From the NCBI GenBank assembly GCA_024639455.1, contig JAHEIH010000001.1, forward strand, positions 124,001-188,000: DNA of 64,000 nt, written 5' to 3'. The position numbers and the translations under genes are program-made. Source of the stretch: Cellvibrionales bacterium. Its GTDB lineage: Bacteria; Pseudomonadota; Gammaproteobacteria; Pseudomonadales; JAHEIH01. The notes beneath the pieces were generated by a model, which made no database searches, was not told where the DNA came from, and saw nothing but the letters and a program-made list of their open reading frames with translations. Positions 9,198 through 19,972 of this stretch are shown here, piece by piece. Numbering within the stretch: the stretch's first letter is position 1; each line of letters starts with the position of its first letter.

Positions 9198-9885
9198 GCC
9201 CATGCTAATGGTGATCTGTGCATTGCTGCCACATGTCGCGCAAGCCAGCGTGGGAAAGGTCTATGATCCCTACGTGAACGCCTATGAAAGTGAAATAGAG
9301 TATCGAGCCATATACGATGACGGCGAAAGTGCTGACTCACGTAAAAGTCTTAAACAAGTGCTTGGCTTTGCCACCGGGGTAATGGAAGGTGTCGCTATTG
9401 AAGTATCTACGAGCCACTATGAAATCACCGATGGCGCCAATGAGCTTCGCAGTGCCGAAGTGGAAGTATTTTGGCAGCTGACGGAGCAGGGCGAATACGA
9501 CAGTGACTGGGGAACGTCTTTTTCCCTAGAGCGAAATAAAGTAACTAACTACTGGGAGGCATCCAGTAAAATTCTTATGGCACACGACTTTGAGACCACC
9601 TCGCTCATTTTTAATGCCGGTATCAACTACAGTTGGGGTTCGGGTGTCGACAATGAATTTGAAGGTGAATTTCGAGGTGCTTACCTGTGGCGTTATTCGC
9701 CAGAGTTCGCCCCAAGTATTGAATTTCATACCTCGGAAAGTTTGACGTCTATCGGGCCAGTTATAGGTGGCAAATATCGTGTCGCGGCAGGAAAAGCTCT
9801 CCTATGGCGCACCGGTGTGATGTTTGGTATCGATACCTATACTCCCAACAATATTGTTAAGTTCGAACTCGAATATGAGTTTTAA
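9190..9885 (+). CDS. outer membrane beta-barrel protein of the iron-permease operon
   Basis: A 231-residue protein with a signal peptide ending near AQAS, followed by alternating amphipathic strands (KFELEYEF end, aromatic C-terminal Phe) typical of outer-membrane barrels. No named family was recognised. The start at 9190 is chosen because AAAGGAG lies just upstream; it overlaps the permease stop by 8 bases. As last gene of the unit it could let the substrate metal cross the outer membrane or bind it (inference). A longer in-frame start at 9124 would run inside the permease and lose the signal peptide. Confidence 0.7.
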   Translation: MRKPMLMVICALLPHVAQASVGKVYDPYVNAYESEIEYRAIYDDGESADSRKSLKQVLGFATGVMEGVAIEVSTSHYEITDGANELRSAEVEVFWQLTEQGEYDSDWGTSFSLERNKVTNYWEASSKILMAHDFETTSLIFNAGINYSWGSGVDNEFEGEFRGAYLWRYSPEFAPSIEFHTSESLTSIGPVIGGKYRVAAGKALLWRTGVMFGIDTYTPNNIVKFELEYEF

Positions 9886-9962
9886 GGTTTATTTAAGTTT
9901 CGCTAACGTAACGTTAAGGTTCGCCCGCTAAAGTACCTTCCATAAACATTTTGGAGGTGTCT

Positions 9963-11789
<1,827 letters not shown>

Positions 11790-11804
11790 AAAAGCCTTGA
11801 TAGT

Positions 11805-11839
11805 AAAACCGCAGCAGCGTGAGCTCCTGCGGTTTTTTT
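11805..11839 (+). terminator. rho-independent terminator after the DUF5666 lipoprotein
   Basis: AAAACCGCAG (11805-11814) pairs with CTGCGGTTTT (11827-11836), with a 12-base loop and a T run. It lies 16 bases after the stop. Confidence 0.85.
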
Positions 11840-11856
11840 ATGCCTGAAAGGTTTAA

Positions 11857-12162
11857 CTTGAGGGAGATTGGCATAAGGACAGGGTAGTGCTTCTAGGTGA
11901 CGCTGTACACGCCACAACACCCCATTTAGGCCAATGGGCAGGGCTAGCCATTGAGGATCCGCTGGTGCTCGCTGTCGAATTGTCTAAGGCGAGCACGCCT
12001 GAAGAGGCGTTTGTAAGTTATCGTAATCGTCGTTTCGAACGCTGTAACTATATCGTGAAAAATAGCTTGGCAATTTGTAAAGGCCAACTAGGTAAAGGTC
12101 CGCTGATCGATAACAGCCAAGCTACCGCTGACAGCATTGCCGTAGTGGCCCAGCCAATTTAA
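11857..12162 (+). pseudogene. C-terminal remnant of an FAD-dependent monooxygenase
   Basis: The frame opens after a TAA at 11854-11856 and at once reads GDWHKDRVVLLGDAVHATTP, the second FAD-binding motif found deep inside salicylate hydroxylase-type monooxygenases. About 100 residues of the C-terminal part remain, with no N-terminal NAD(P)H/FAD (GxGxxG) half upstream: the terminator of the previous gene ends only 18 bases before. A GTG at 11887 could start a short product but would lack most of the enzyme. It is not a copy of the intact monooxygenase at 18767, as the residues after the motif differ. Most likely a deletion remnant. Confidence 0.8.
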
Positions 12163-12183
12163 TAGTTAAGTGGCGATGGGGTA

Positions 12184-12509
12184 TTACTCATCGCCACCAT
12201 ACATTTTGACGAGCAGTCGATTAACTACATTTTGCTTGAGGTTGTGATTTATCTCAGGGTTGAATTCGTCGCGCAGAGATTGCATCAGTTGCTGCCTGAA
12301 TTACTCGCTGGCAGGGGTGATATGCCCCTGCGGCGTTTGTCCTCGCCATTGCCACGGCGTTCCACGAGGCTTTTAGATTCAAGGTCGCTCACCCGCGCCG
12401 TCACGAATGAGCGCTCCATACTGTGGACGTGAGTGATATCGGCGGGAAAAATCCCTGGCTCTAATCGGCTGAATGGTTGGGCATACTTCCTTTTTCTGCG
12501 AGAAGGCAC
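12184..12509 (-). pseudogene. decayed MarR-type transcription regulator
   Basis: On the minus strand, MERSFVTARVSDLESKSLVERR reads like the recognition helix and wing of a MarR-family regulator, and the frame then breaks. A neighbouring frame continues with a plausible MarR C-terminal helix (FRQQLMQSLRDEF, then NRLLVKMYGGDE) to a TAA at 12184-12186, but is interrupted by a TAA just before FRQQ. At least one frameshift and one stop are therefore needed, and the N-terminal part is also poor. Lying tail-to-tail with the monooxygenase remnant, it may be the regulator of a lost aromatic-degradation locus (inference). Confidence 0.6.
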
Positions 12510-12520
12510 AAACTGCGGGC

Positions 12521-12548
12521 AAAAAAAACCGCGGCGAGCCGCGGTTTT
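12521..12548 (-). terminator. rho-independent terminator of icd
   Basis: CCGCGG (12529-12534) pairs with CCGCGG (12539-12544), extended by A/T pairs, with a 4-base loop. On the minus strand it ends in eight T, 15 bases after the icd stop. Confidence 0.9.
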
Positions 12549-12563
12549 GAAGATTTAACAGCC

Positions 12564-14786
12564 TTAACCGTCGATCAATGTATTCAAGGTCGCGCTTGGG
12601 CGCATTACCTTAGTAACAACATCAATCGGTGCATTGTAGTAACCTTGTAGGTCGGCGGGGGCGCCTTGTACCGCTGATAGCTCAGCAATAACCTTTTCTT
12701 CGTTGCTAATCAGGGCTTCGGCAAGGGCGGCAAATTCAGCAGCCAGCTCTTTGTCTTCTGTCTGAGCGGCCAGTTCTTGTGCCCAGTACATCGCCAAATA
12801 GAAGTGACTGCCGCGGTTATCCAGCTCACCTGTACGACGTGAGGGCGACCTGCCTTTGTCTAGCAAAGTGCCGGTCGCTTTGTCCAAGGCAGAGGCAAGG
12901 ATTTTTGCGCGGGGGTTGTTTTCTTTGATGCCGGTTTCTTCAAGAGAGACCGCAATAGCCAAGAACTCGCCAAGCGAATCCCAACGCAGGTGGTTTTCTT
13001 CTTGCACTTGCTGTACGTGCTTTGGTGCAGAACCGCCAGCACCGGTCTCGTACATGCCACCACCGGCCAGCATAGGAACGATAGACAGCATTTTCGCTGA
13101 GGTACCCAGTTCCATAATGGGGAACAGGTCGGTCAAGTAGTCGCGTAGTACGTTACCTGTGACAGAGATGGTGTCTAGGCCACGAATCAAGCGCTCACAT
13201 GAGGTACGCATCGCACTCATGTAAGACAGAATGCTGATGTCCAAATCTTCAGTATCGTGCTCTTGCAGGTAGGTCTCGACTTTTTTTCGCAGTTCGTTGT
13301 CGTGCGCACGCTCTTCGTCCAACCAGAACACCGCAGGAGTATCCGATTGGCGAGCGCGGGTCACGGCCAGTTTTACCCAGTCGCGAATCGCTTCGTCTTT
13401 GGTCTGACAGGCGCGCCAAATATCGCCTTTCTCAACCTTGTGGCCCATCAGAACGGTACCGTCTTCGCTAACGATACGAACGATGCCGTCAGCACTCATT
13501 TCGAAGGTCTTGTCGTGCGAACCGTATTCTTCGGCTTTCATGGCCATCAAACCAACATTGGGGACAGTGCCCATGGTGGTGGGGTCAAATGCACCGTTAG
13601 TTTTACAGAAATTGATCATTTCTTGATAGATACGGGCATAGGTTGATTCAGGCATAACGGCCTTGGTGTCTTTGGGTTTGCCATCTGGGCCCCACATCTG
13701 ACCCGAGTTGCGGATCATAGCGGGCATCGACGCATCTACGATGACATCCGACGGGATGTGCAAGTTGGTAATGCCTTTCACTGAGTCAACCATGGCCATT
13801 TCGGGACGGTGGCTGGCCGCTTCATGAATGTCGTGTTCGATTTCTTCGCGTACAGAGTTAGGTAGTTCGGCAATTTTCTCATATACAGAGTTCAAACCGT
13901 TGTTGGGGTTCACGCCCAATTCTTTAAACTTGTCGCCCCACTTAGCCCATACATCTTTGTAGTAAACTGTTACTGCGTGACCGAAAACAATGGGGTGAGA
14001 CACCTTCATCATGGTGGCTTTCACGTGCAGCGACCACATCACACCAGAATCTTTACAGTCTTGCAGGGTCTCTTCGAAGAAGTTGCGCAGTGCTTTTGCG
14101 CTCATGAACATGCCGTCCAATACTTCGCCTTTTTCCAATGCCAGTTCTTTCAAAACGCGAATATTGCCGTCAGCACCAATGAATTCAATGCGCACGTTAG
14201 TGGCTTCTTGCATAGTGACCGACTGTTCACTAGAGAAGAAATCGCCGCCACGCATATAATCGGCGTGGGTGCGTGAGGATTTTTTCCAAGCGCCCATGCT
14301 GTGTGGGTGTTTGCGAGCGAAAGCTTTAACCGCGGCGGGTGCGCGTCGGTCAGAGTTGCCCTGGCGTAATACGGGGTTTACCGCAGAGCCTAAAATTTTT
14401 GAGTAGCGCGCACGTATTTCAGATTCTTTGTCGTTACGGGCTTCATCTGGGAAGTCAGGTACATGGTAGCCCTGGCTTTGCAGTTCTTTGATGGCGACTT
14501 TTAACTGGGGAACAGAGGCTGAAATGTTGGGTAACTTGATGATGTTGGCCTCAGGGTGCAGGGTCAACTCGCCAAGACCGGCCAAGCCATCTTCTACTTT
14601 TTGCTGGTCGTTCAAGTATTCGGGGAAGGCCGCAAGGATGCGTCCAGCCAACGAAATATCGCAGAGATCAACATCGATGTTAGAGCTCTTGGTAAATTTG
14701 CGAACGATAGGAAGGAGTGAAGCGGTGGCGAGAGCAGGTGCCTCGTCAGTCAGGGTATAGACGATAGTACTGGTTTTTTTAGCCAT
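12564..14786 (-). CDS. icd: NADP-dependent isocitrate dehydrogenase, monomeric type
   Basis: A 740-residue monomeric IDH (Icd2/IdhA type), which converts isocitrate to 2-oxoglutarate with NADP in the TCA cycle. The length and the blocks [20 protein letters not shown] (N-terminus), [27 protein letters not shown]-like [11 protein letters not shown] and [23 protein letters not shown] are typical. The start at 14786 ([12 protein letters not shown]) is used because it begins the family's conserved N-terminus; an in-frame ATG at 14882 would add 32 unrelated residues. It is transcribed alone with its own terminator. This form is common in Vibrio, Pseudomonas and marine gammaproteobacteria. Confidence 0.97.
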   Translation of the reverse strand: MAKKTSTIVYTLTDEAPALATASLLPIVRKFTKSSNIDVDLCDISLAGRILAAFPEYLNDQQKVEDGLAGLGELTLHPEANIIKLPNISASVPQLKVAIKELQSQGYHVPDFPDEARNDKESEIRARYSKILGSAVNPVLRQGNSDRRAPAAVKAFARKHPHSMGAWKKSSRTHADYMRGGDFFSSEQSVTMQEATNVRIEFIGADGNIRVLKELALEKGEVLDGMFMSAKALRNFFEETLQDCKDSGVMWSLHVKATMMKVSHPIVFGHAVTVYYKDVWAKWGDKFKELGVNPNNGLNSVYEKIAELPNSVREEIEHDIHEAASHRPEMAMVDSVKGITNLHIPSDVIVDASMPAMIRNSGQMWGPDGKPKDTKAVMPESTYARIYQEMINFCKTNGAFDPTTMGTVPNVGLMAMKAEEYGSHDKTFEMSADGIVRIVSEDGTVLMGHKVEKGDIWRACQTKDEAIRDWVKLAVTRARQSDTPAVFWLDEERAHDNELRKKVETYLQEHDTEDLDISILSYMSAMRTSCERLIRGLDTISVTGNVLRDYLTDLFPIMELGTSAKMLSIVPMLAGGGMYETGAGGSAPKHVQQVQEENHLRWDSLGEFLAIAVSLEETGIKENNPRAKILASALDKATGTLLDKGRSPSRRTGELDNRGSHFYLAMYWAQELAAQTEDKELAAEFAALAEALISNEEKVIAELSAVQGAPADLQGYYNAPIDVVTKVMRPSATLNTLIDG

Positions 14787-14952
14787 TCTGATTTCCAAGA
14801 TGTGGCAGTAGGGCGGGTCTTCAATCAGTGGTTTTTGGCCTCTGCCATATCCCCGAACTACTGCGTTAAAAATTCGAGACACATTTTACACTATTCAGAG
14901 CAGGTTTTGATGCTAATAGCGGCGTTAATGCGCTTAATACGACAAAATTTTA

Positions 14953-15759
14953 TTAAAAACTCCACGCCAACATGAGTTGCGGTGCAGATTCATTCACTAC
15001 GGGATTGCCGAGTTTATTGTGCCAGAATTGATACTCTACACCGACAAATAGCTTACCGGCTTCTTGGCCAAGGCTGTGCCCAAGGTCGAGCCGAATTTGA
15101 GGCTGTGCCAAAACCCAAGACGTTTTCTTGGTGACGCCAACATTAGAAATTTGGGTATTACCAGCGATATATTCTACAAAGCCGCCCACATTCCATTTGC
15201 TTGAGCCAATTTCAAACGGATAATCCCAGACAAAATTAATCATGTAAGAGGCTGTTTCATCGAGTACCGAAAAGTGGCTCGCCGTTGGGCTGCCGCCCCA
15301 TTGGTGTTTGTAGTAGCCTAGTCTCACATTAGCAAAGCGAAATCCTGGTAGATCAAAATCCAGCCGTATTGACGGCATTATCCACAGGCTGTCAACTTCC
15401 GGGGCGTGCTTGAATCCGGCGGTAAGACCAATATCTTTCAACAGGCCCGCACTGAGGTCCTTGTCTAATAGTGCTGAAAGGCTATAGTTGGCAAAAAATT
15501 TACTCACGAATTCATTGTTGTTACCCGCCTGTGAGTCGTAGTCATAGGTGGCGCGGTCGATAAAGAAAAATGTATCCCACCCTTCTCCGCCTGAAGCATT
15601 GACCAAGGTAAAGGTCGAGGTTTTTGTGGCCGCTTGATTGCTCGGGAATTGGATGTCGCCATAGATCCATTGGATTTCGGTGTTACTCCACGCCTGCACC
15701 TGCGTGGCAAAACAAAAGCTAATTAGCAGTGCTAACGCGCGGCGTATTTGGTGTGTCAT
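14953..15759 (-). CDS. Tsx-like nucleoside-specific outer membrane channel
   Basis: A 268-residue outer-membrane protein with a signal peptide (cleavage after VQAW region, near residue 24) and the Tsx-family opening WSNTEIQWIYGD. Alternating strands rich in Trp and Tyr follow (VRLGYYKHQWGG, GVEYQFWHNKLG), and it ends in Trp-Ser-Phe, the aromatic end used for barrel assembly. The family forms narrow channels for nucleosides; the real substrate here is not shown. It is a single gene, convergent with nothing and divergent from the chemoreceptor at 15906. The next upstream gene, icd, has its start on the same strand 166 bases away. Confidence 0.75.
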   Translation of the reverse strand: MTHQIRRALALLISFCFATQVQAWSNTEIQWIYGDIQFPSNQAATKTSTFTLVNASGGEGWDTFFFIDRATYDYDSQAGNNNEFVSKFFANYSLSALLDKDLSAGLLKDIGLTAGFKHAPEVDSLWIMPSIRLDFDLPGFRFANVRLGYYKHQWGGSPTASHFSVLDETASYMINFVWDYPFEIGSSKWNVGGFVEYIAGNTQISNVGVTKKTSWVLAQPQIRLDLGHSLGQEAGKLFVGVEYQFWHNKLGNPVVNESAPQLMLAWSF

Positions 15760-15905
15760 TGGCGATTTGATTTAAATTTTATAATTCACGGCATTCTAAC
15801 AGGTATGACGGTTTTTTTACATAAATGTTGGGGTGTACCTGCCGATATAGACAAAAATTAATATTCGCAAATATCCATCGCCCACAAGGCGTCTCGGAGG
15901 CCCAA

Positions 15906-17873
15906 ATGTTCAAGCGCACCATCGCTGGCGTAAACTTCTCCAGCACCCTCATGAGTTTTATTGTTATTGCTGTATTGGCCGCACTGGTGATTGTCAGTAG
16001 CTCTATGGATATGAGGCGTGCACAAACAGACAGCCAATTGATGGATGTCATCGCCGCACTTGATAATGTCGCCCACAATTTTGCCGTTGAGCGTGGCCTG
16101 ACGGCGGGCTTCCTTGTTAGCAGGAAGAGCGAAGCTAAAGCCAAGGTTGATGCGCAAAGGGAAGTCGCCGACCGCATGCAACAGTCGTTATTGAGCATCA
16201 TCGCTAGCAGTGATGATAACTTAATACGTGCTTATACTTTGGCGGTGGTCGAACAGTTTAAAAGCCTTGATAGCGTTCGAGGCTTTGTAGACCAGGGTCA
16301 GCGCGGTGGATTTTTTGCCTACTATAGCCAGCTCAATCGTCTTTCTCTGGATAGCATGGCCTCCTTGGCGCGGGCGCTTTCAAATGATGACATTAAAGCG
16401 AAAATTAATACGGTTATTCAATTAGCGTGGTACAAAGAGCGGGCGGGGCAGGTACGCGGCAGGCTCAATGGTGTATTAGCCTCCCGTGCCTTGAGCGACG
16501 ATGCAAAAGCCGATGTGCTGTTTTATCAACGAGAACTCGCCACCTTAAAGCAATACGCTTTACAGCAAGCAGATGCTGAAGACAGAGTGATTGTAAAGGG
16601 GGTTGTCGATAGTGACACCAGTGGCGAGGTAGCGAACATTATTGATCGCGTGTTAAGCGGTAGTGAGTCTTTTGATCGTTTGCCCACTTCGGCCGACTGG
16701 TTCGCACTGGCGAGCAAACATATTGGCGAAGTGAAGGGAGCTATCAACAAAGAGTGGCAGGTGCTGCAGGAAAAAACAGCAGAGATGCAAAGCACGGCAT
16801 TTTTCTACTTAATATTAACTGTAGGCCTTATTGTGGTGGCTATCGTGTTGTTGGCCATGCTGAATTTGTGGCTGCGCAAGTTGCTGCAAAAAGATATGCC
16901 TGTATTTATTACCAAGTTGGAAACCATGGCCAACGACTACAACCTTAGCTTGGATGTTGGCATGGAAGGGGACAATGAGGTGGCGCGTATTTCTCGTGCG
17001 GTGCATCGTGTCGTAGACACCATGCGCGAAGCGCTCAGCAAAATGCAGCGTGTGGTAGACACGACCCAGCAGGTGAATATTCAACTCGAGGACGCAAGCC
17101 AGAAGTTACTGGATAACTCTGACAATACCCAGCGCATGGCGACTAGTATCGCGGCGGCGATTGAGGAAAACTCTTCTACCAGTAGCGAAATTGCTCACTC
17201 TGCCACCAATACTATGGAGAGCACCAAGCATATTGCTGAGCAAACAAGAGAGAGCTTGGCAGCGAGCGAGGGTGCGAGTCAAAAAATGGCCAAACTGCAA
17301 GACAACTCGATACACATCACCGAGCAGAGTAGTCAGTTGACAGCCGCGGTAGATAACATCAACAAAACGGTCGGTCGTATTAATGAGTTATTTGAGCAAA
17401 CCAATCTGTTAGCGTTGAACGCGTCGATCGAAGCGGCAAGAGCAGGTGAGCACGGACGAGGGTTTGCTGTGGTAGCTGATGAGGTACGCAACTTAGCATT
17501 CCGCAGTATCGAAGCGTCGGATCAAATTGCCGAGGTGCTTAAAACGCTAAGTGCCATTACCGATAAGGTGAGCCATAGTGTGCATGAAAATAAACAGCTG
17601 TCGAGTGAAGCCATGGATGCGATGCTACAGAACAGAAGCATCATGCAAGCCATCACGGCAACACTGAATGACCTAGAGTCGATGAGTACCTCGGTGGCGG
17701 CCGCGACAGAGGAACAGTATGCGGTGTCGCAGACCATTGCTCAGGATGCGTCTCAGGTGTTGTCATCAGCAAATGTGAACCACGAAACTTCAAAGATAGT
17801 TCAAGAGTTGGCAGTAAAGCTCGATCATGCCCAACTCGAGCTCAAAAACGCCTACAGCCGCTTTAACTTGTAG
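15906..17873 (+). CDS. methyl-accepting chemotaxis protein with NIT sensor domain
   Basis: A 655-residue chemoreceptor. TM1 (about 14-36) is followed by a NIT-type sensor region with the hallmark [10 protein letters not shown] near residue 62, then a second TM (about 298-322), a HAMP-like linker, and a signalling coiled coil with the hairpin tip [23 protein letters not shown] domains are linked to nitrate or nitrite sensing in other proteins; the ligand here is not known. GGAGG at 15896-15900 places the start at 15906. The 3' end overlaps the convergent rlmA gene by 11 bases. No flagellar or che genes are adjacent. Confidence 0.92.
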   Translation: MFKRTIAGVNFSSTLMSFIVIAVLAALVIVSSSMDMRRAQTDSQLMDVIAALDNVAHNFAVERGLTAGFLVSRKSEAKAKVDAQREVADRMQQSLLSIIASSDDNLIRAYTLAVVEQFKSLDSVRGFVDQGQRGGFFAYYSQLNRLSLDSMASLARALSNDDIKAKINTVIQLAWYKERAGQVRGRLNGVLASRALSDDAKADVLFYQRELATLKQYALQQADAEDRVIVKGVVDSDTSGEVANIIDRVLSGSESFDRLPTSADWFALASKHIGEVKGAINKEWQVLQEKTAEMQSTAFFYLILTVGLIVVAIVLLAMLNLWLRKLLQKDMPVFITKLETMANDYNLSLDVGMEGDNEVARISRAVHRVVDTMREALSKMQRVVDTTQQVNIQLEDASQKLLDNSDNTQRMATSIAAAIEENSSTSSEIAHSATNTMESTKHIAEQTRESLAASEGASQKMAKLQDNSIHITEQSSQLTAAVDNINKTVGRINELFEQTNLLALNASIEAARAGEHGRGFAVVADEVRNLAFRSIEASDQIAEVLKTLSAITDKVSHSVHENKQLSSEAMDAMLQNRSIMQAITATLNDLESMSTSVAAATEEQYAVSQTIAQDASQVLSSANVNHETSKIVQELAVKLDHAQLELKNAYSRFNL

Positions 17874-18687
17874 GGCAAAATACTCGCAGTTCTATGTCGA
17901 ATTGGCATTGCAGTGCGTCTAGGGCAGCGGCGCGCTCACGGCCATCGCGGCTGGCTCGAAACAGGTGTGGCGTCATCAGTAGCAGATCTGCCAAGGCGGT
18001 TTGGTCTAGCGTCATCTCGCCGGCAATGTGTTGCTTTTCTAACAAACGAAAACCTTCCGGGGTAGGGCGCTCGCTAGCTTTGTCGACCACCTCGGGATAG
18101 ATGACTTTGCGCAGTGCGAGAAGGTGGTTGACCCCAGGGTCTACCATGATCAAACGGCCGGAGGGTTTTAACACCCGCTTAAACTGCTCGAAGTCTGCAA
18201 AGCCAAAAACACACCAAACCACATCTATGCTGCTATCCTGCAGAGGAATATTTGTGTTGCTAGCCACTAAGTATTGAAAGCCTTTATCTAACTTAGCAGC
18301 ATAATCAATCGCGGGTTTAGAGATATCTAACCCCGCGGCATACCATGAAATGTTGGCGGCGTTTTGCTCGAGTTGGCGTAAATAATAGCCTTCTCCGCAA
18401 CCCGCATCGAGCAGGCGAACGGAGTCACCGGTGGTGCTAAGCGTGGTTAGGGCAGTTGCTAGCGCGTTGTAGTGACCCTGCGCTAAAAACCGCTGCCTAG
18501 CTTGGATCATGGCGAGGCTATCGCCGGGATCTTTCGAGCGTTTGTGTTGCGCAGGTAAAAGGTGCAAATAACCGCGCTTTGCTAGGTCGAAGCTATGTCC
18601 AGCGCTGCAGGTGTAGCGCTTGTGGTCACGTGCGAGGGGCTGACCATCGAGCGGGCAAGCGAGGGATGTGAGGGCTATTTGAGTCAT
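17863..18687 (-). CDS. rlmA: 23S rRNA (guanine-N1)-methyltransferase RlmA
   Basis: A 274-residue SAM-dependent methyltransferase that modifies G745 (or G748) in 23S rRNA. The N-terminal zinc module has CPLDGQPL and [40 protein letters not shown] is typical of RlmA. The SAM site is [12 protein letters not shown]. Length matches the family (about 270). It converges with the chemoreceptor gene and overlaps it by 11 bases. A housekeeping RNA modification gene with no visible defect. Confidence 0.92.
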   Translation of the reverse strand: MTQIALTSLACPLDGQPLARDHKRYTCSAGHSFDLAKRGYLHLLPAQHKRSKDPGDSLAMIQARQRFLAQGHYNALATALTTLSTTGDSVRLLDAGCGEGYYLRQLEQNAANISWYAAGLDISKPAIDYAAKLDKGFQYLVASNTNIPLQDSSIDVVWCVFGFADFEQFKRVLKPSGRLIMVDPGVNHLLALRKVIYPEVVDKASERPTPEGFRLLEKQHIAGEMTLDQTALADLLLMTPHLFRASRDGRERAAALDALQCQFDIELRVFCPTS

Positions 18688-18766
18688 ATCAGCATTTTAA
18701 CCTGTTGCAGGTGCCGGTGATACGCTTATCGTTTACACTCAAACTATCGATCAATTTGGGGGTGGC

Positions 18767-19960
18767 ATGGATAAGCGAAAAGTGCTCATTGCTGGCGCGG
18801 GTATTGGCGGGCTAGCCACTGCCATTGCACTGGCGCAGCGAGGCTTTAAGCCAGTGGTACTGGAAAAGGCAGATGAACTGCAGGAGGTGGGTGCAGGCAT
18901 ACAACTGAGCGCTAACGCTTGCCATGTGCTCAATCATCTCAATATCATGCCCTTGATTCGTGACCATGCTGTGGCGCCAAAGTGCATTGAGTTTCGACAT
19001 TACCACAGCGGCAGTAAGTTGTTTCGTGCCCCATTGGGGTGGGTACACCGTCTTGCTTTCGGTGCGTCCTATCTACATATTCATCGCGCAGACCTTCAGT
19101 TGGCGTTGGCGTCGGCGCTGCAAAACATCTCCCCAAATGCCCTACAGTTGGGAACTAACATTACCGTTATTGAACCGCGCGATAATGGTGTGACTGTCAG
19201 TTGTGCCGATAAAAGCGAGTACCACGGTGAGCTGTTAATTGGTGCCGACGGTGTACGTTCCACGGTCCGTGAATCCTGCTTCCCTGAAGCCAGCCAGCCG
19301 CAGTGGACCAATAACTATGCCTGGCGGGCCACTATACCAACACCTGCCTTGGGTGATAACTTTATGCCCAAGCAAGCGACCGTGTTTGTCGGCCCCGGCA
19401 AGCACGTGGTGTTGTATTACATTCGCGGTGGGCGCTGGTTGAATATGGTCGGCGTCGTAGAAAGCGACCAGCCCTGCGCAAAAGACTCTTGGAGCGCTAA
19501 AGCGCCCTGGGAGTATCTGCGAGATGATTTTGCCGACTGGCACCCCATGGTACAGCAAGTTATAAAGGCGGTACCTCGCGATACATGCTATCGCTGGGAC
19601 CTTTACCGTCGTCCCGCGTTGGATAATTGGCACCGCGATCGCGTGGTGTTGATGGGGGATGCTGCCCATGCCACGCTGCCTTTCATTGCACAGGGGGCCG
19701 CTCTGGCCTTGGAAGATAGCTTAGTGCTGGCTCGCTGCCTGGACCGCTATAACGATATTCCTCTGGCATTGCAGCATTTTCAAAAGGTGCGTTTTAATCG
19801 TTGTAGCGACATCCAAACCCGCGCCGATGAAAATATGGCGCTATATCACGGTGATGAAGCCCATTTGATGCGCGATTTTACCTCCCATATGCGGGCCCCC
19901 TCGCATTATCATTTCATGTCAAATGTCTATCGCTACAAAGCGGCTCAAGTGCCGCTTTAA
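18767..19960 (+). CDS. FAD-dependent monooxygenase (salicylate/3-hydroxybenzoate hydroxylase-like)
   Basis: A 397-residue class A flavin monooxygenase. The N-terminal FAD motif is GAGIGGLATAIALAQRG, the middle DG motif is IGADGVRSTVR, and the second FAD motif is RVVLMGDAAHATLP. These enzymes use NAD(P)H and oxygen to hydroxylate aromatic rings; the real substrate is unknown. The length equals that of salicylate hydroxylases. The stop is 12 bases before ggt, so the two may be co-transcribed, although no functional link is obvious. GGGGGTGGC precedes the ATG. It may be paralogous to the remnant at 11857, but the two differ strongly. Confidence 0.88.
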   Translation: MDKRKVLIAGAGIGGLATAIALAQRGFKPVVLEKADELQEVGAGIQLSANACHVLNHLNIMPLIRDHAVAPKCIEFRHYHSGSKLFRAPLGWVHRLAFGASYLHIHRADLQLALASALQNISPNALQLGTNITVIEPRDNGVTVSCADKSEYHGELLIGADGVRSTVRESCFPEASQPQWTNNYAWRATIPTPALGDNFMPKQATVFVGPGKHVVLYYIRGGRWLNMVGVVESDQPCAKDSWSAKAPWEYLRDDFADWHPMVQQVIKAVPRDTCYRWDLYRRPALDNWHRDRVVLMGDAAHATLPFIAQGAALALEDSLVLARCLDRYNDIPLALQHFQKVRFNRCSDIQTRADENMALYHGDEAHLMRDFTSHMRAPSHYHFMSNVYRYKAAQVPL

Positions 19961-19972
19961 ATAGGAATCGCC

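Noticed and set aside
11887-12162. Complete small protein starting at GTG 11887
   Set aside because: The product would begin inside the second FAD-binding motif of a monooxygenase; this is a fragment of a larger enzyme, not a small gene.
14011-14259. Open frames on the plus strand within icd
   Set aside because: They are shadows of icd; residues show no known family and the minus-strand protein is complete.
16815-17084. Minus-strand open frames with many His inside the chemoreceptor gene
   Set aside because: They mirror the chemoreceptor coding strand; no starts with ribosome binding sites or domains.
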